NCBI GenBank assembly: GCA_014653725.1
Contig: JACWEC010000009.1
Span: forward strand, 1 to 32,947
Source of the DNA: Pelagibacterales bacterium SAG-MED32
GTDB taxonomy: Bacteria > Pseudomonadota > Alphaproteobacteria > Pelagibacterales > AG-422-B15
Reading direction: 5' to 3'
Length of the DNA stretch: 32,947 nucleotides
A program made the translations under genes and the position numbers. Shown here one piece after another: positions 26,152 to 32,947 of this stretch (positions within the stretch are counted from its first letter, which is position 1; each line of letters starts with the position of its first letter). Under the pieces are notes generated by a model that saw nothing but the letters and a program-made list of their open reading frames with translations, was not told where the DNA came from and did no database searches.

Positions 26152-26962
26152 TATAATCACTAAATCTACTTAGTTGCTGGTTGTACATTTTTTTATTTTT
26201 CTCTAAACCAACCTCTTTACCTTTAGATGCTTTGATTATATTTTTATCTGAAATAACCCAGTTCCTGGGTATATTTAGGTTTTGTGCACAGACCTCTCTC
26301 CATTTAGAATATTTTTTTAGTAGAGTTTTTTCTTTTTGAGTAAAATTTTTTATTTTAATTTTTTTATATGCAAACTTTGGATTGTAAATGTCATTATTTT
26401 TAGTTAGTTCGTAGTTTTTATTATTAATTTTATTAATTAAGTTTCTTTTTTTTATAAAATTAATTAGATAATTATAAATTCTTGGTAAATATAAAACATC
26501 ATTTTCTGCATATGCTAGCTGATTTTTACTAAGAGGCCTTGATTCCCAATCTGAAACTTGATATTTTTTAGACAATTTTATTTTAAAAAGTTTTTCCACT
26601 AAATTTGTATAGCCAATTTCATCGCCTCCATTTAGTGTATTATAGGCCATTTGAGTGTCAAAAATGTTTTTGATTTTAATATCTAAAGCGTAATTAATTA
26701 CCTCAATATCTTGCTTGGCTGAATGAATTACTTTTCTGAACTTTTTGTCTATTAATATTTCTTTTAGTTCATTCATATTTATTTGCTTAATTAGAAGCAT
26801 GTCTACTAAATACACGTTTCGCTGTGTTTTAAATTGAATAGTACATAGTTTAGGCCAGTATGTTCTGTCTCTTTTAAACTCTGTATCTAAATAGATTATC
26901 TTCTGTGTTTTAAGTAATTTGCATAGATTTTTGAGAGATTTATTGTCTTGGACTATTTTCAT
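26120..26962 (-). CDS. rnd: Ribonuclease D, short form
   Basis: 3'-5' exoribonuclease of the DEDDy group acting on tRNA 3' ends. Exonuclease domain with Asp26 and Glu28 in YLDTEFKRD, Asp85 in HSAKQDIE, and Tyr151/Asp155 in YAENDVLYL. After about residue 205 there is a single HRDC-like region (KEKTLLKKYSKWREVCAQ). E. coli RNase D has about 375 residues and two HRDC domains; this one has 280 and one. Strongly basic and Lys-rich. Its only neighbour link is the 32-base overlap with hdaA and a 33-base divergent gap to aspS. Confidence 0.92.
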   Translation of the reverse strand: MKIVQDNKSLKNLCKLLKTQKIIYLDTEFKRDRTYWPKLCTIQFKTQRNVYLVDMLLIKQINMNELKEILIDKKFRKVIHSAKQDIEVINYALDIKIKNIFDTQMAYNTLNGGDEIGYTNLVEKLFKIKLSKKYQVSDWESRPLSKNQLAYAENDVLYLPRIYNYLINFIKKRNLINKINNKNYELTKNNDIYNPKFAYKKIKIKNFTQKEKTLLKKYSKWREVCAQNLNIPRNWVISDKNIIKASKGKEVGLEKNKKMYNQQLSRFSDYINSKNLSKKG

Positions 26963-26995
26963 AAATCAAACTATATATGAACTTGAATTTAAAGC

Positions 26996-28795
26996 ATGGC
27001 AAAATATAGAACACATAATTGTAACGAGTTAGAGGAAAGCGATGAAAATAAAGACGTCATACTCGCTGGATGGATTAATCGTAAGCGAGATCATGGTAAT
27101 GTCTTGTTTATTGATTTGCGAGACCATTATGGCGTAACCCAGTGCGTCATTGAAAAAACAAATACAAAACTATTAAAAGAATTTGAAAGTCTAAGGGTTG
27201 AGTCCGTTATTAAAATAGATGGTAAAGTTATTAAGCGTGATAAAGAAACTATTAATGAGTCCCTAGCAACTGGTAAAATCGAGATTTCTGTTGATGCGTT
27301 AGAAGTTCTTTCTGCTGCAAATGAATTACCAATGCCTGTATTCGGTGAAAATGATTATCCTGAAGAAATTAGATTAAAGTATAGGTTTTTAGACATTAGA
27401 AGAGAAGAATTGCATAACAACATTGTATTAAGATCATCTATTATTTCCTATATAAGAGAGTTAATGTCCGAGGCTGGCTTTCTTGAAATGCAGACTCCCA
27501 TATTAACAGCATCAAGTCCGGAAGGCGCTAGAGATTATCTTGTTCCAAGCAGAATTCATCCTGGAAAATTTTACGCCCTACCTCAAGCACCTCAACAATT
27601 TAAACAATTAATAATGGCAGGGGGGTTTGATAAATATTTTCAAATTGCTCCTTGTTTTAGAGATGAAGATGCCAGAGCTGATAGGAGTCCTGGTGAATTT
27701 TATCAATTAGACATGGAAATGGCATTTGTTGAGCAAGACGATGTATTTAATGCCATTGAACCAGTTTTATATTCAGTATTTAAAAAGTTTTCAAATTTTA
27801 AAGTGTCTGATTTGCCCTTTCCAAGAATTACCTACAAAGAAGCAATGAAAAAGTATGCAACAGACAAGCCAGATTTAAGAAATCCAATTGAGGTATGTGA
27901 TATTACTCAAGAATTTTCTGATGACGACGTTGAATTCAAAGCTTTCAAAAAAGTTATAGATGCTGGTGGGCGAGTACTAGGGATACCTGCACCAAAATCT
28001 TCAATGCAACCAAGAAGTTTTTTTGACAACTTAAACAATTGGGCAAAAAAAGAAATGAATGCTCCTGGTCTTGGCTATATTATTTTTGAAGAAGTAGATG
28101 GTATACTTACTGGAAAAGGCCCAATTGCAAAGTTTATACCAAGCAATATTCAATTAGAAATTGCTCAAAAAGCAAATTTAAACTCAGGAGACTCCATATT
28201 CTTTGCATGTGATAAAGGTAAGTCGGTATATGATATTGCTGCAGCAGCAAGAAATAAAATCGGAGAAATTCTTGATCTTATCGAAAAAGATATATTTAGA
28301 TTTTGTTGGATTATAGATTTTCCAATGTACGAGCAGGATAGGGACACAGGTAAAATTGATTTTAGTCATAACCCATTTTCTATGCCACAAGGTGGATTAG
28401 AAGCACTAAAAAATAGTGATCCTTTAGATGTTCTGGGATATCAATATGATATTGTTTGCAATGGCATTGAGCTATCATCTGGAGCCATTAGAAATCACAT
28501 TCCAGAAATTATGTACAAAGCTTTTGAAATAAGCGGTTATACTAAAAAACAAGTACAAGATAAATTTGGGGGAATGATTAATGCATTTTCTTATGGTGTG
28601 CCACCTCATGGAGGCATAGCTCCTGGCATCGATAGGATTGTAATGCTTTTAGCTCAAGAAAAGAATATCAGGGAGGTAATTTTATTTCCTATGAATCAAC
28701 AGGCACAAGACCTCATGATGCTTGCGCCGGCAGAAGTTGATGACAAGACTTTGGATGAGCTGAACCTAAAAGTAATACCTGCTGAAGAAGATTAA
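26996..28795 (+). CDS. aspS: Aspartyl-tRNA synthetase
   Basis: Class II synthetase charging tRNA-Asp. N-terminal OB-fold anticodon domain ([20 protein letters not shown], 21-40), motif 1 around 160-175, motif 2 at [10 protein letters not shown] (221-230), the bacterial GAD insertion (about 290-410), and motif 3 GGIAPGIDR (539-547). 599 residues, the standard bacterial length. Some bacterial AspRS enzymes also charge tRNA-Asn; I did not try to predict that here. Its stop shares the palindrome TTAA with nrdJ. Confidence 0.97.
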   Translation: MAKYRTHNCNELEESDENKDVILAGWINRKRDHGNVLFIDLRDHYGVTQCVIEKTNTKLLKEFESLRVESVIKIDGKVIKRDKETINESLATGKIEISVDALEVLSAANELPMPVFGENDYPEEIRLKYRFLDIRREELHNNIVLRSSIISYIRELMSEAGFLEMQTPILTASSPEGARDYLVPSRIHPGKFYALPQAPQQFKQLIMAGGFDKYFQIAPCFRDEDARADRSPGEFYQLDMEMAFVEQDDVFNAIEPVLYSVFKKFSNFKVSDLPFPRITYKEAMKKYATDKPDLRNPIEVCDITQEFSDDDVEFKAFKKVIDAGGRVLGIPAPKSSMQPRSFFDNLNNWAKKEMNAPGLGYIIFEEVDGILTGKGPIAKFIPSNIQLEIAQKANLNSGDSIFFACDKGKSVYDIAAAARNKIGEILDLIEKDIFRFCWIIDFPMYEQDRDTGKIDFSHNPFSMPQGGLEALKNSDPLDVLGYQYDIVCNGIELSSGAIRNHIPEIMYKAFEISGYTKKQVQDKFGGMINAFSYGVPPHGGIAPGIDRIVMLLAQEKNIREVILFPMNQQAQDLMMLAPAEVDDKTLDELNLKVIPAEED

Positions 28796-31700
28796 GAACA
28801 GCCCGTAGTAGCTCCACACGTATCGCATTTGAGACAAGTTCCATTTCTCACCAAAGTAAATGAACCACACTCAGGACAAGCGTCACCTTCGTAGCCCATC
28901 ATCCTTGCCGCTTGAACTCTACTCATTGATGCATCTGAAGTTCCGGTAGATAAAGCACCACCACTTGACACTGCTTGCTCTGCAGTTACTGCACCCATAT
29001 CTCCAGAGGAACTTACTACTGAAAGACCATCTTGGCCTCTTAAGTAACCTTGGCTCGATACTTTTTTAACAAGTTTCCAAGGTATCTCATTGTTTTTAAG
29101 CGTTCCTTCCTCGGCACCTGTGCCAAGCGAAAAATCAACATCAGTATTATCTGCATGAGCTAGGTCGTTTCTGCCTAAGTAAGAAACTGCTAATTCCCTA
29201 AATACATAATCTAGGATTGATGTGGCATTTTTGATTCTATTATTTCCCTGAACAACTCCGGCAGGATCAAATCTCGTAAATGTATATGCCTCTACGTATT
29301 CCTCAAGTGGTACTCCGTATTGAAGTCCAATGGAAATAGCTATAGCAAAATTGTTCATTAAACTTCGCAAAAAAGCACCTTCTTTATGCATATCGATAAA
29401 TATTTCACCTAAACTGCCATCTTCATATTCTCCTGTATGAAGATAAACTTTGTGACCACCAACAATTGCTTTTTGTATATATCCTTTTCTTCGATCAGGG
29501 ACCTTATTTCTTGATCCATAAACAACTGAATTAACTGCTTCCTGAGCAACAGCAATTGTTTTATCAACTTGAGTTTGTTGAGCAGCAATTTGATCAGATT
29601 CTGTAACATCTTCATCCTCAACTAATTTTGATGCAAGCGGCTGACTTAGTTTCGATCCATCTCGGTATAATGCATTGGCCTTTGTTCCCAGCTTCCAAGA
29701 GAGCAGGTAGGCTTCATTACAATCTTCTACATTTGAGTCAGCAGGCATGTTAATTGTCTTGGAAATTGCTCCTGAAATAAAGGGTTGAGCTGCTGCCATC
29801 ATTCTTATATGACTTTCAACAGACAAAAATCTTTTTCCTATTCTTCCACATGGATTAGCGCAGTCAAAAACCGCTAAATGCTCTTCTTTAATATAAGGAG
29901 AGCCTTCTAAAGTCATTGTTCCACAACAATATGTATTAGCCTCATCTATTTCTTCATTAGAGAATCCTAAGAAAGCAAGCATATTAAAATTCATATCAGC
30001 TATCTGTTCATCAGAAATATCTAGTTTTTCTGAGCAGAACTCTTTTCCAAGAGTGAAGGAATTAAATGAAAATCTTATATCAAAAACATTCTTTAAGTTT
30101 TGCTCTAGTAATTCTAGTTGTTCATCTTCAAAACCTTTTTCCTTCAGGGACTCGTGATTAATGAAAGGTGCATCTTTTAAGGTACCGTATCCAACAGCAT
30201 AATTAATTGTTTCTTCAACTTCTTCATTAGTATACTGCAGTTGTTTTAATGCTTCTGGAACGGTTCTGTTTATAATTTTAAAGTATCCTCCGCCTGCAAG
30301 TTTCTTAAATTTAACCATTGCAAAATCAGGTTCAATTCCAGTTGTATCACAGTCCATAACTAGTCCAATAGTACCAGTAGGGGCTATAACCGTTGTCTGA
30401 GCATTCCTATATCCATACTTTTGGCCACCTTCATAAGCTTCGTCCCAAGCTTTTTGAGCTTCCATGCCTAGATTTGTATCTCTTAAATCTTCAACAATAA
30501 ATGGCACAGGATTTATATTTAGGTCTTCATAACCTTCTGTGTTGCCATAAGCCGCTCTCTTATGATTTCTTATCACGCGAAGCATATTCTTGGCATTTTG
30601 CTGATAGCCAGGAAATGGACCTTGTTCAGACGCAATCTCTGCTGAAGTTGCATAAGATATGCCCGTCATCAATGAAGTTATTGCTGCACAGTTAGATCTG
30701 CCTTCTTCACTATCGTATGCAACCCCTTTTGACATCAGATATCCACCTAGATTTGCATATCCCAATCCAAGAGTTCGGTATTCATAGGATAATTTAGCTA
30801 TTTCTTTTGAAGGAAATTGCGCCATCATAACTGATATCTCTAGTATAAGAGTCCAAACTCTGACCGCATGTTTGAATAATGTTGTATCTAGACACTTATT
30901 TTCATCCATAAATGTCATTAAATTGAGTGATGCTAAATTACAGGCGGTGTTATCTAAAAACATATACTCTGAACATGGATTTGATGCACGGATTTCACCA
31001 CTTTCTGGACAAGTATGCCAGTCATTAATAGTTGTATGAAACTGTATTCCAGGGTCTGCACATGCCCATGCTGAATATCCAACCTGATCCCATAATTCTT
31101 TTGCGTTTAAAGTTTTATTAATTGAACCGTCAGTTCTGTTAACTAAATTCCATTCTTTATCATTGATAACTGCATCAAGGAATTCATCTGTTACGCGCAC
31201 AGAGTTATTAGAATTTTGTCCTGATACTGTTACATACGCTTCTGAGTCCCAATCAGTATTATAAGTTTCAAATTCTACTGACTTATATCCTTGTTTTGCA
31301 AAATGAATTATTCTTTGAATATAATTTTCAGGAACTTCGTTTCGCCTTGCAGCTATAATTTCTCTTTTAAGAGCAGGGTTTTTTGAAGGCTCAAAGCAGC
31401 TTTCTCCATCTGCTTCACAGTTGTGACAAGCACTCATAATGCTTTTAAGATGTTTTGAGCATATTTTTGAACCAGTTACAATGGATGCAACTTTTTGTTC
31501 CTCTGTAACTTTCCACTTTATAAATTCCTCTATATCTGGATGGTCAATGTCTACAACAACCATTTTAGCTGCTCTTCTTGTGGTACCACCAGATTTAATA
31601 GCTCCAGCTGCTCTATCTCCAATTTTCAGAAAGCTCATCAAGCCAGATGATTTTCCACCACCCGAAAGCCCTTCTGTGGAACCTCTTAAACTAGAAAAAT

Positions 31701-32385
31701 TTGTTCCTGTTCCTGAGCCATATTTAAATAATCGAGCTTCTCTAACCCAAAGGTCCATAATACCGCCATCATTGACAAGATCATCGTCAATGCTTTGTAT
31801 AAAACAAGCATGGGGTTGGGGTCTTTCATAGGAGCTAGATGATTTAGTAAGTTTGCCGTTTTCATGGTCAACATAAAAGTGACCTTGAGATGGACCATCT
31901 ATGCCATATGCCCAATTCAGTCCTGTATTGAACCATTGAGGACTATTAGGAGCAATCATTTGATTGGCCAACATATATCTAACTTCATCAAAGAAAGCTT
32001 TTGCATCTTCTTCAGAGGAGAAATATCCACCTTTCCATCCCCAATATGTCCAAGCTCCAGCTAGTCTATCAAAAACTTGTTGAGAGTTTTTTTCTGATGA
32101 ATAATTGAGGTCGCTTGATTCTTCGTCTGCTTCTCTTGGAGACAGCCAAGAGGGTATATTTCTTTCTTCTTTCCTCTTGAGTTTATTGGGAACGCCAGCT
32201 TTTCTAAAATATTTTTGTGAGAGTATATCACTCGCAACCTGACTCCATTGTTCAGGCACCTCGAAATCTTTCAGTTCAAAAACGATAGAACCGTCAGGAT
32301 TTCGTATTTCCGTAGAAACTTTTTTAAATTTAATATTTTGATATGGGGATTGATTATCACTTGTAAATTCTCTATTTATTTTCAT
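28792..32385 (-). CDS. nrdJ: Adenosylcobalamin-dependent (class II) ribonucleotide reductase NrdJ
   Basis: Reduces ribonucleotides to deoxyribonucleotides with a radical started from adenosylcobalamin, independent of oxygen. Redox Cys194 in PHACFIQ, the catalytic triad Asn469, Cys471 and Glu473 in NPCSEYMF, and the partner Cys482 in [29 protein letters not shown] lies in the substrate loop region. The C-terminus is a Cys-rich tail (Cys1170, 1173, 1184, 1187, 1190, 1196) that passes electrons or binds zinc. 1197 residues, typical for alphaproteobacterial NrdJ; no intein. AAGGA precedes the ATG. NrdR-like boxes lie 138-184 bases upstream of the start. Confidence 0.97.
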   Translation of the reverse strand: MKINREFTSDNQSPYQNIKFKKVSTEIRNPDGSIVFELKDFEVPEQWSQVASDILSQKYFRKAGVPNKLKRKEERNIPSWLSPREADEESSDLNYSSEKNSQQVFDRLAGAWTYWGWKGGYFSSEEDAKAFFDEVRYMLANQMIAPNSPQWFNTGLNWAYGIDGPSQGHFYVDHENGKLTKSSSSYERPQPHACFIQSIDDDLVNDGGIMDLWVREARLFKYGSGTGTNFSSLRGSTEGLSGGGKSSGLMSFLKIGDRAAGAIKSGGTTRRAAKMVVVDIDHPDIEEFIKWKVTEEQKVASIVTGSKICSKHLKSIMSACHNCEADGESCFEPSKNPALKREIIAARRNEVPENYIQRIIHFAKQGYKSVEFETYNTDWDSEAYVTVSGQNSNNSVRVTDEFLDAVINDKEWNLVNRTDGSINKTLNAKELWDQVGYSAWACADPGIQFHTTINDWHTCPESGEIRASNPCSEYMFLDNTACNLASLNLMTFMDENKCLDTTLFKHAVRVWTLILEISVMMAQFPSKEIAKLSYEYRTLGLGYANLGGYLMSKGVAYDSEEGRSNCAAITSLMTGISYATSAEIASEQGPFPGYQQNAKNMLRVIRNHKRAAYGNTEGYEDLNINPVPFIVEDLRDTNLGMEAQKAWDEAYEGGQKYGYRNAQTTVIAPTGTIGLVMDCDTTGIEPDFAMVKFKKLAGGGYFKIINRTVPEALKQLQYTNEEVEETINYAVGYGTLKDAPFINHESLKEKGFEDEQLELLEQNLKNVFDIRFSFNSFTLGKEFCSEKLDISDEQIADMNFNMLAFLGFSNEEIDEANTYCCGTMTLEGSPYIKEEHLAVFDCANPCGRIGKRFLSVESHIRMMAAAQPFISGAISKTINMPADSNVEDCNEAYLLSWKLGTKANALYRDGSKLSQPLASKLVEDEDVTESDQIAAQQTQVDKTIAVAQEAVNSVVYGSRNKVPDRRKGYIQKAIVGGHKVYLHTGEYEDGSLGEIFIDMHKEGAFLRSLMNNFAIAISIGLQYGVPLEEYVEAYTFTRFDPAGVVQGNNRIKNATSILDYVFRELAVSYLGRNDLAHADNTDVDFSLGTGAEEGTLKNNEIPWKLVKKVSSQGYLRGQDGLSVVSSSGDMGAVTAEQAVSSGGALSTGTSDASMSRVQAARMMGYEGDACPECGSFTLVRNGTCLKCDTCGATTGCS

Positions 32386-32400
32386 TTTTTTTCCTTATTA

Positions 32401-32420
32401 ACAATAGCGCCACAATAGCG
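32401..32420. repeat. Tandem 9-mer direct repeat in the nrdJ leader
   Basis: ACAATAGCG at 32401-32409 and again at 32412-32420, period 11 bp (one helix turn). On the nrdJ-sense strand it reads CGCTATTGT-GG-CGCTATTGT, directly before the TAATAAGGA ribosome-binding region. It is GC-rich compared with its surroundings. Could be a protein-binding site or an mRNA element; no known motif is recognised. Confidence 0.55.
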
Positions 32421-32499
32421 GTTTAAATCAAGAACAATCTAAGAATGATTCCGACCGATTTATTACCAGAATGTTAATTGAGTAACTTTCTAGATTTCC

Positions 32500-32528
32500 A
32501 ATATTTATTATTTGAAAAATGAAGTCAA
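32500..32528 (-). promoter_or_regulatory. nrdJ: Candidate nrdJ promoter
   Basis: On the minus strand TTGACT (32523-32528) is followed after 17 bases by AATATT (32500-32505). The -35 is a good match and the -10 is weak. The -35 overlaps the proximal NrdR-like box, the arrangement expected for repression. The leader to the ATG would be about 110 bases and would contain the tandem 9-mer repeat. Confidence 0.35.
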
Positions 32529-32538
32529 TATGTTGTGT
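32523..32538. promoter_or_regulatory. NrdR-box-like site 1 (proximal to nrdJ)
   Basis: AGTCAATATGTTGTGT matches the NrdR palindrome ACACWATATRTWGTGT at 14 of 16 positions as I recall the consensus. It overlaps the candidate -35 of nrdJ. NrdR is the zinc-finger/ATP-cone repressor of ribonucleotide reductase genes. Confidence 0.6.
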
Positions 32539-32553
32539 AAAAAAAATTTATAA

Positions 32554-32569
32554 CCACTACATAATGTGC
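32554..32569. promoter_or_regulatory. NrdR-box-like site 2 (distal)
   Basis: CCACTACATAATGTGC matches the same consensus at 12 of 16 positions. It begins exactly 31 bp after site 1, leaving a 15-bp spacer; paired NrdR boxes about three helix turns apart are the normal arrangement, which raises confidence in both. Confidence 0.55.
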
Positions 32570-32624
32570 AAAAAATGTGGCTAATATTAAAATATTCATT
32601 AATTTCAATACTTTAAACGGTCAC

Positions 32625-32630
32625 TATAAT
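32625..32630 (+). promoter_or_regulatory. Candidate -10 element of the NDUFA12-type gene
   Basis: A consensus TATAAT 50 bases before the ATG at 32681. The upstream -35 (TTTCAA, 16-base spacer) is weak. Confidence 0.45.
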
Positions 32631-32680
32631 TTAATTTTTGTTGAAAAAACTGTTAATTTAAATAAAAATAAGCCTTACTT

Positions 32681-32947
32681 ATGTTTAAAGAAATATTTAC
32701 GTGGTGGAACGGCCAAACGGTTGGAACCCGATTATGGACGTATATAAGCGGCATTCCTGCTGGAGTAGATGGCCAGGGCAATAAATACTTCCATAATAAA
32801 AAAGATACTAAGAGGTGGGTTATATACGCTGGTGAAGTCGAATCTACCTATGTCAATCCAGAGTGGAATAATTGGTTAAGGTTCACGTCTAATGTAAAGG
32901 TCTCAGAAGACAAAAAGTATAAATGGCAGAAAAATCATCTTTCAAAT
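32681..32947 (+). CDS. NDUFA12-family NADH:ubiquinone oxidoreductase subunit (3' end outside window)
   Basis: 89 codons are visible from ATG 32681 to the right edge with no stop. The N-terminal part TWWNGQTVGTRLWT, then GVDGQGNKYF, RWVIYAGEVE and NPEWNNWL, are the hallmarks of the NDUFA12/B17.2 family, an accessory subunit of respiratory complex I found in Alphaproteobacteria and mitochondria. It is usually encoded outside the nuo operon, as it appears to be here. The missing C-terminus is probably short, since family members are about 100-140 residues. A TATAAT upstream suggests it has its own promoter. Confidence 0.9.
   Translation, partial: MFKEIFTWWNGQTVGTRLWTYISGIPAGVDGQGNKYFHNKKDTKRWVIYAGEVESTYVNPEWNNWLRFTSNVKVSEDKKYKWQKNHLSN

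Larger units (their letters stand above)
32386..32680. other. nrdJ/NDUFA12 divergent intergenic region
   Basis: The longest non-coding stretch in the window (295 bases). It holds the nrdJ ribosome-binding site, the tandem 9-mer, the candidate nrdJ promoter, two NrdR-like boxes and the TATAAT for the gene on the right. No tRNA fold, no cobalamin-riboswitch core and no hairpin terminator were recognised. Confidence 0.7.

Noticed and set aside
28792..28795. Intrinsic terminator between aspS and nrdJ
   Set aside because: The genes overlap by four bases and the nearby sequence has no GC-rich stem followed by a T run on either strand.
31439..31831. 130-codon open frame on the plus strand opposite nrdJ
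   Set aside because: Mirror of a highly conserved NrdJ segment; composition is that of an antisense shadow and no start context is seen.
32386..32680. Cobalamin riboswitch upstream of the B12-dependent reductase
   Set aside because: No B12-box-like core or supporting helices could be found; NrdR boxes give a better account of the region.

Overview
The window looks like a piece of a streamlined, very AT-rich alphaproteobacterial chromosome. By eye, G+C is near 30%, and Lys, Asn and Ile codons dominate. The gene blocks are classic alphaproteobacterial ones: rpsF-rpsR-rplI-dnaB-alr, fabD-fabG-acpP-fabF-gmk, lptF-lptG-lptD-surA-rsmA, pepA-ndk, purM-purN, hdaA, rnd, aspS, nrdJ and an NDUFA12-type complex I subunit. 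The style resembles marine genome-streamlined lineages (SAR11/HIMB59/AEGEAN-169 grade), but the clade cannot be fixed from this window. The genetic code is standard: fabG and gmk end in TGA. Nearly everything is housekeeping. I see no mobile element, CRISPR array, rRNA, tRNA or defence locus.

Layout. (1) 2-3408, plus: 3' part of panB, a membrane-anchored TPR protein, bamB, and a half-size Der GTPase with a frameshift. (2) 3405-10745, minus, read from rpsF downward: rpsF, rpsR, rplI, dnaB, alr, an RND exporter, cvpA and an SDR. (3) 10818-14618, plus: fabD, fabG, acpP, fabF, gmk. (4) 14607-20292, minus, read from lptF: lptF, lptG, lptD, a SurA-like chaperone without its PPIase domain, rsmA. (5) 20333-22266, plus: pepA, ndk. 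(6) 22256-23867, minus: purM, purN. (7) 23883-26151, plus: DUF2066 exported protein, CDP-alcohol phosphatidyltransferase, hdaA. (8) rnd (minus), aspS (plus), nrdJ (minus), then the start of an NDUFA12 gene (plus) running off the right end.

How the genes work together. The minus block at 14.6-20.3 kb builds the outer membrane (LptF/LptG export LPS, LptD inserts it, the SurA-like protein escorts barrel proteins), and bamB at the left edge belongs to the same task. The fab block makes the acyl chains. alr supplies D-alanine for peptidoglycan. dnaB and hdaA serve replication, and nrdJ supplies deoxynucleotides by a B12-dependent route. purM, purN, gmk and ndk make and balance purine nucleotides.

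Most notable: a Der GTPase reduced to its second G domain plus KH domain, with the reading frame broken at a homopolymer just before the G4 motif; a SurA homologue lacking the PPIase domain; an SDR whose catalytic Lys is Met; five out of five convergent gene pairs overlapping at their stop codons; a pair of NrdR-box-like sites 31 bp apart upstream of nrdJ; and consistent loss, relative to the usual alphaproteobacterial order, of mltG, yicC, pdxA, radA, purF, holC, ppk and ppx from these loci.
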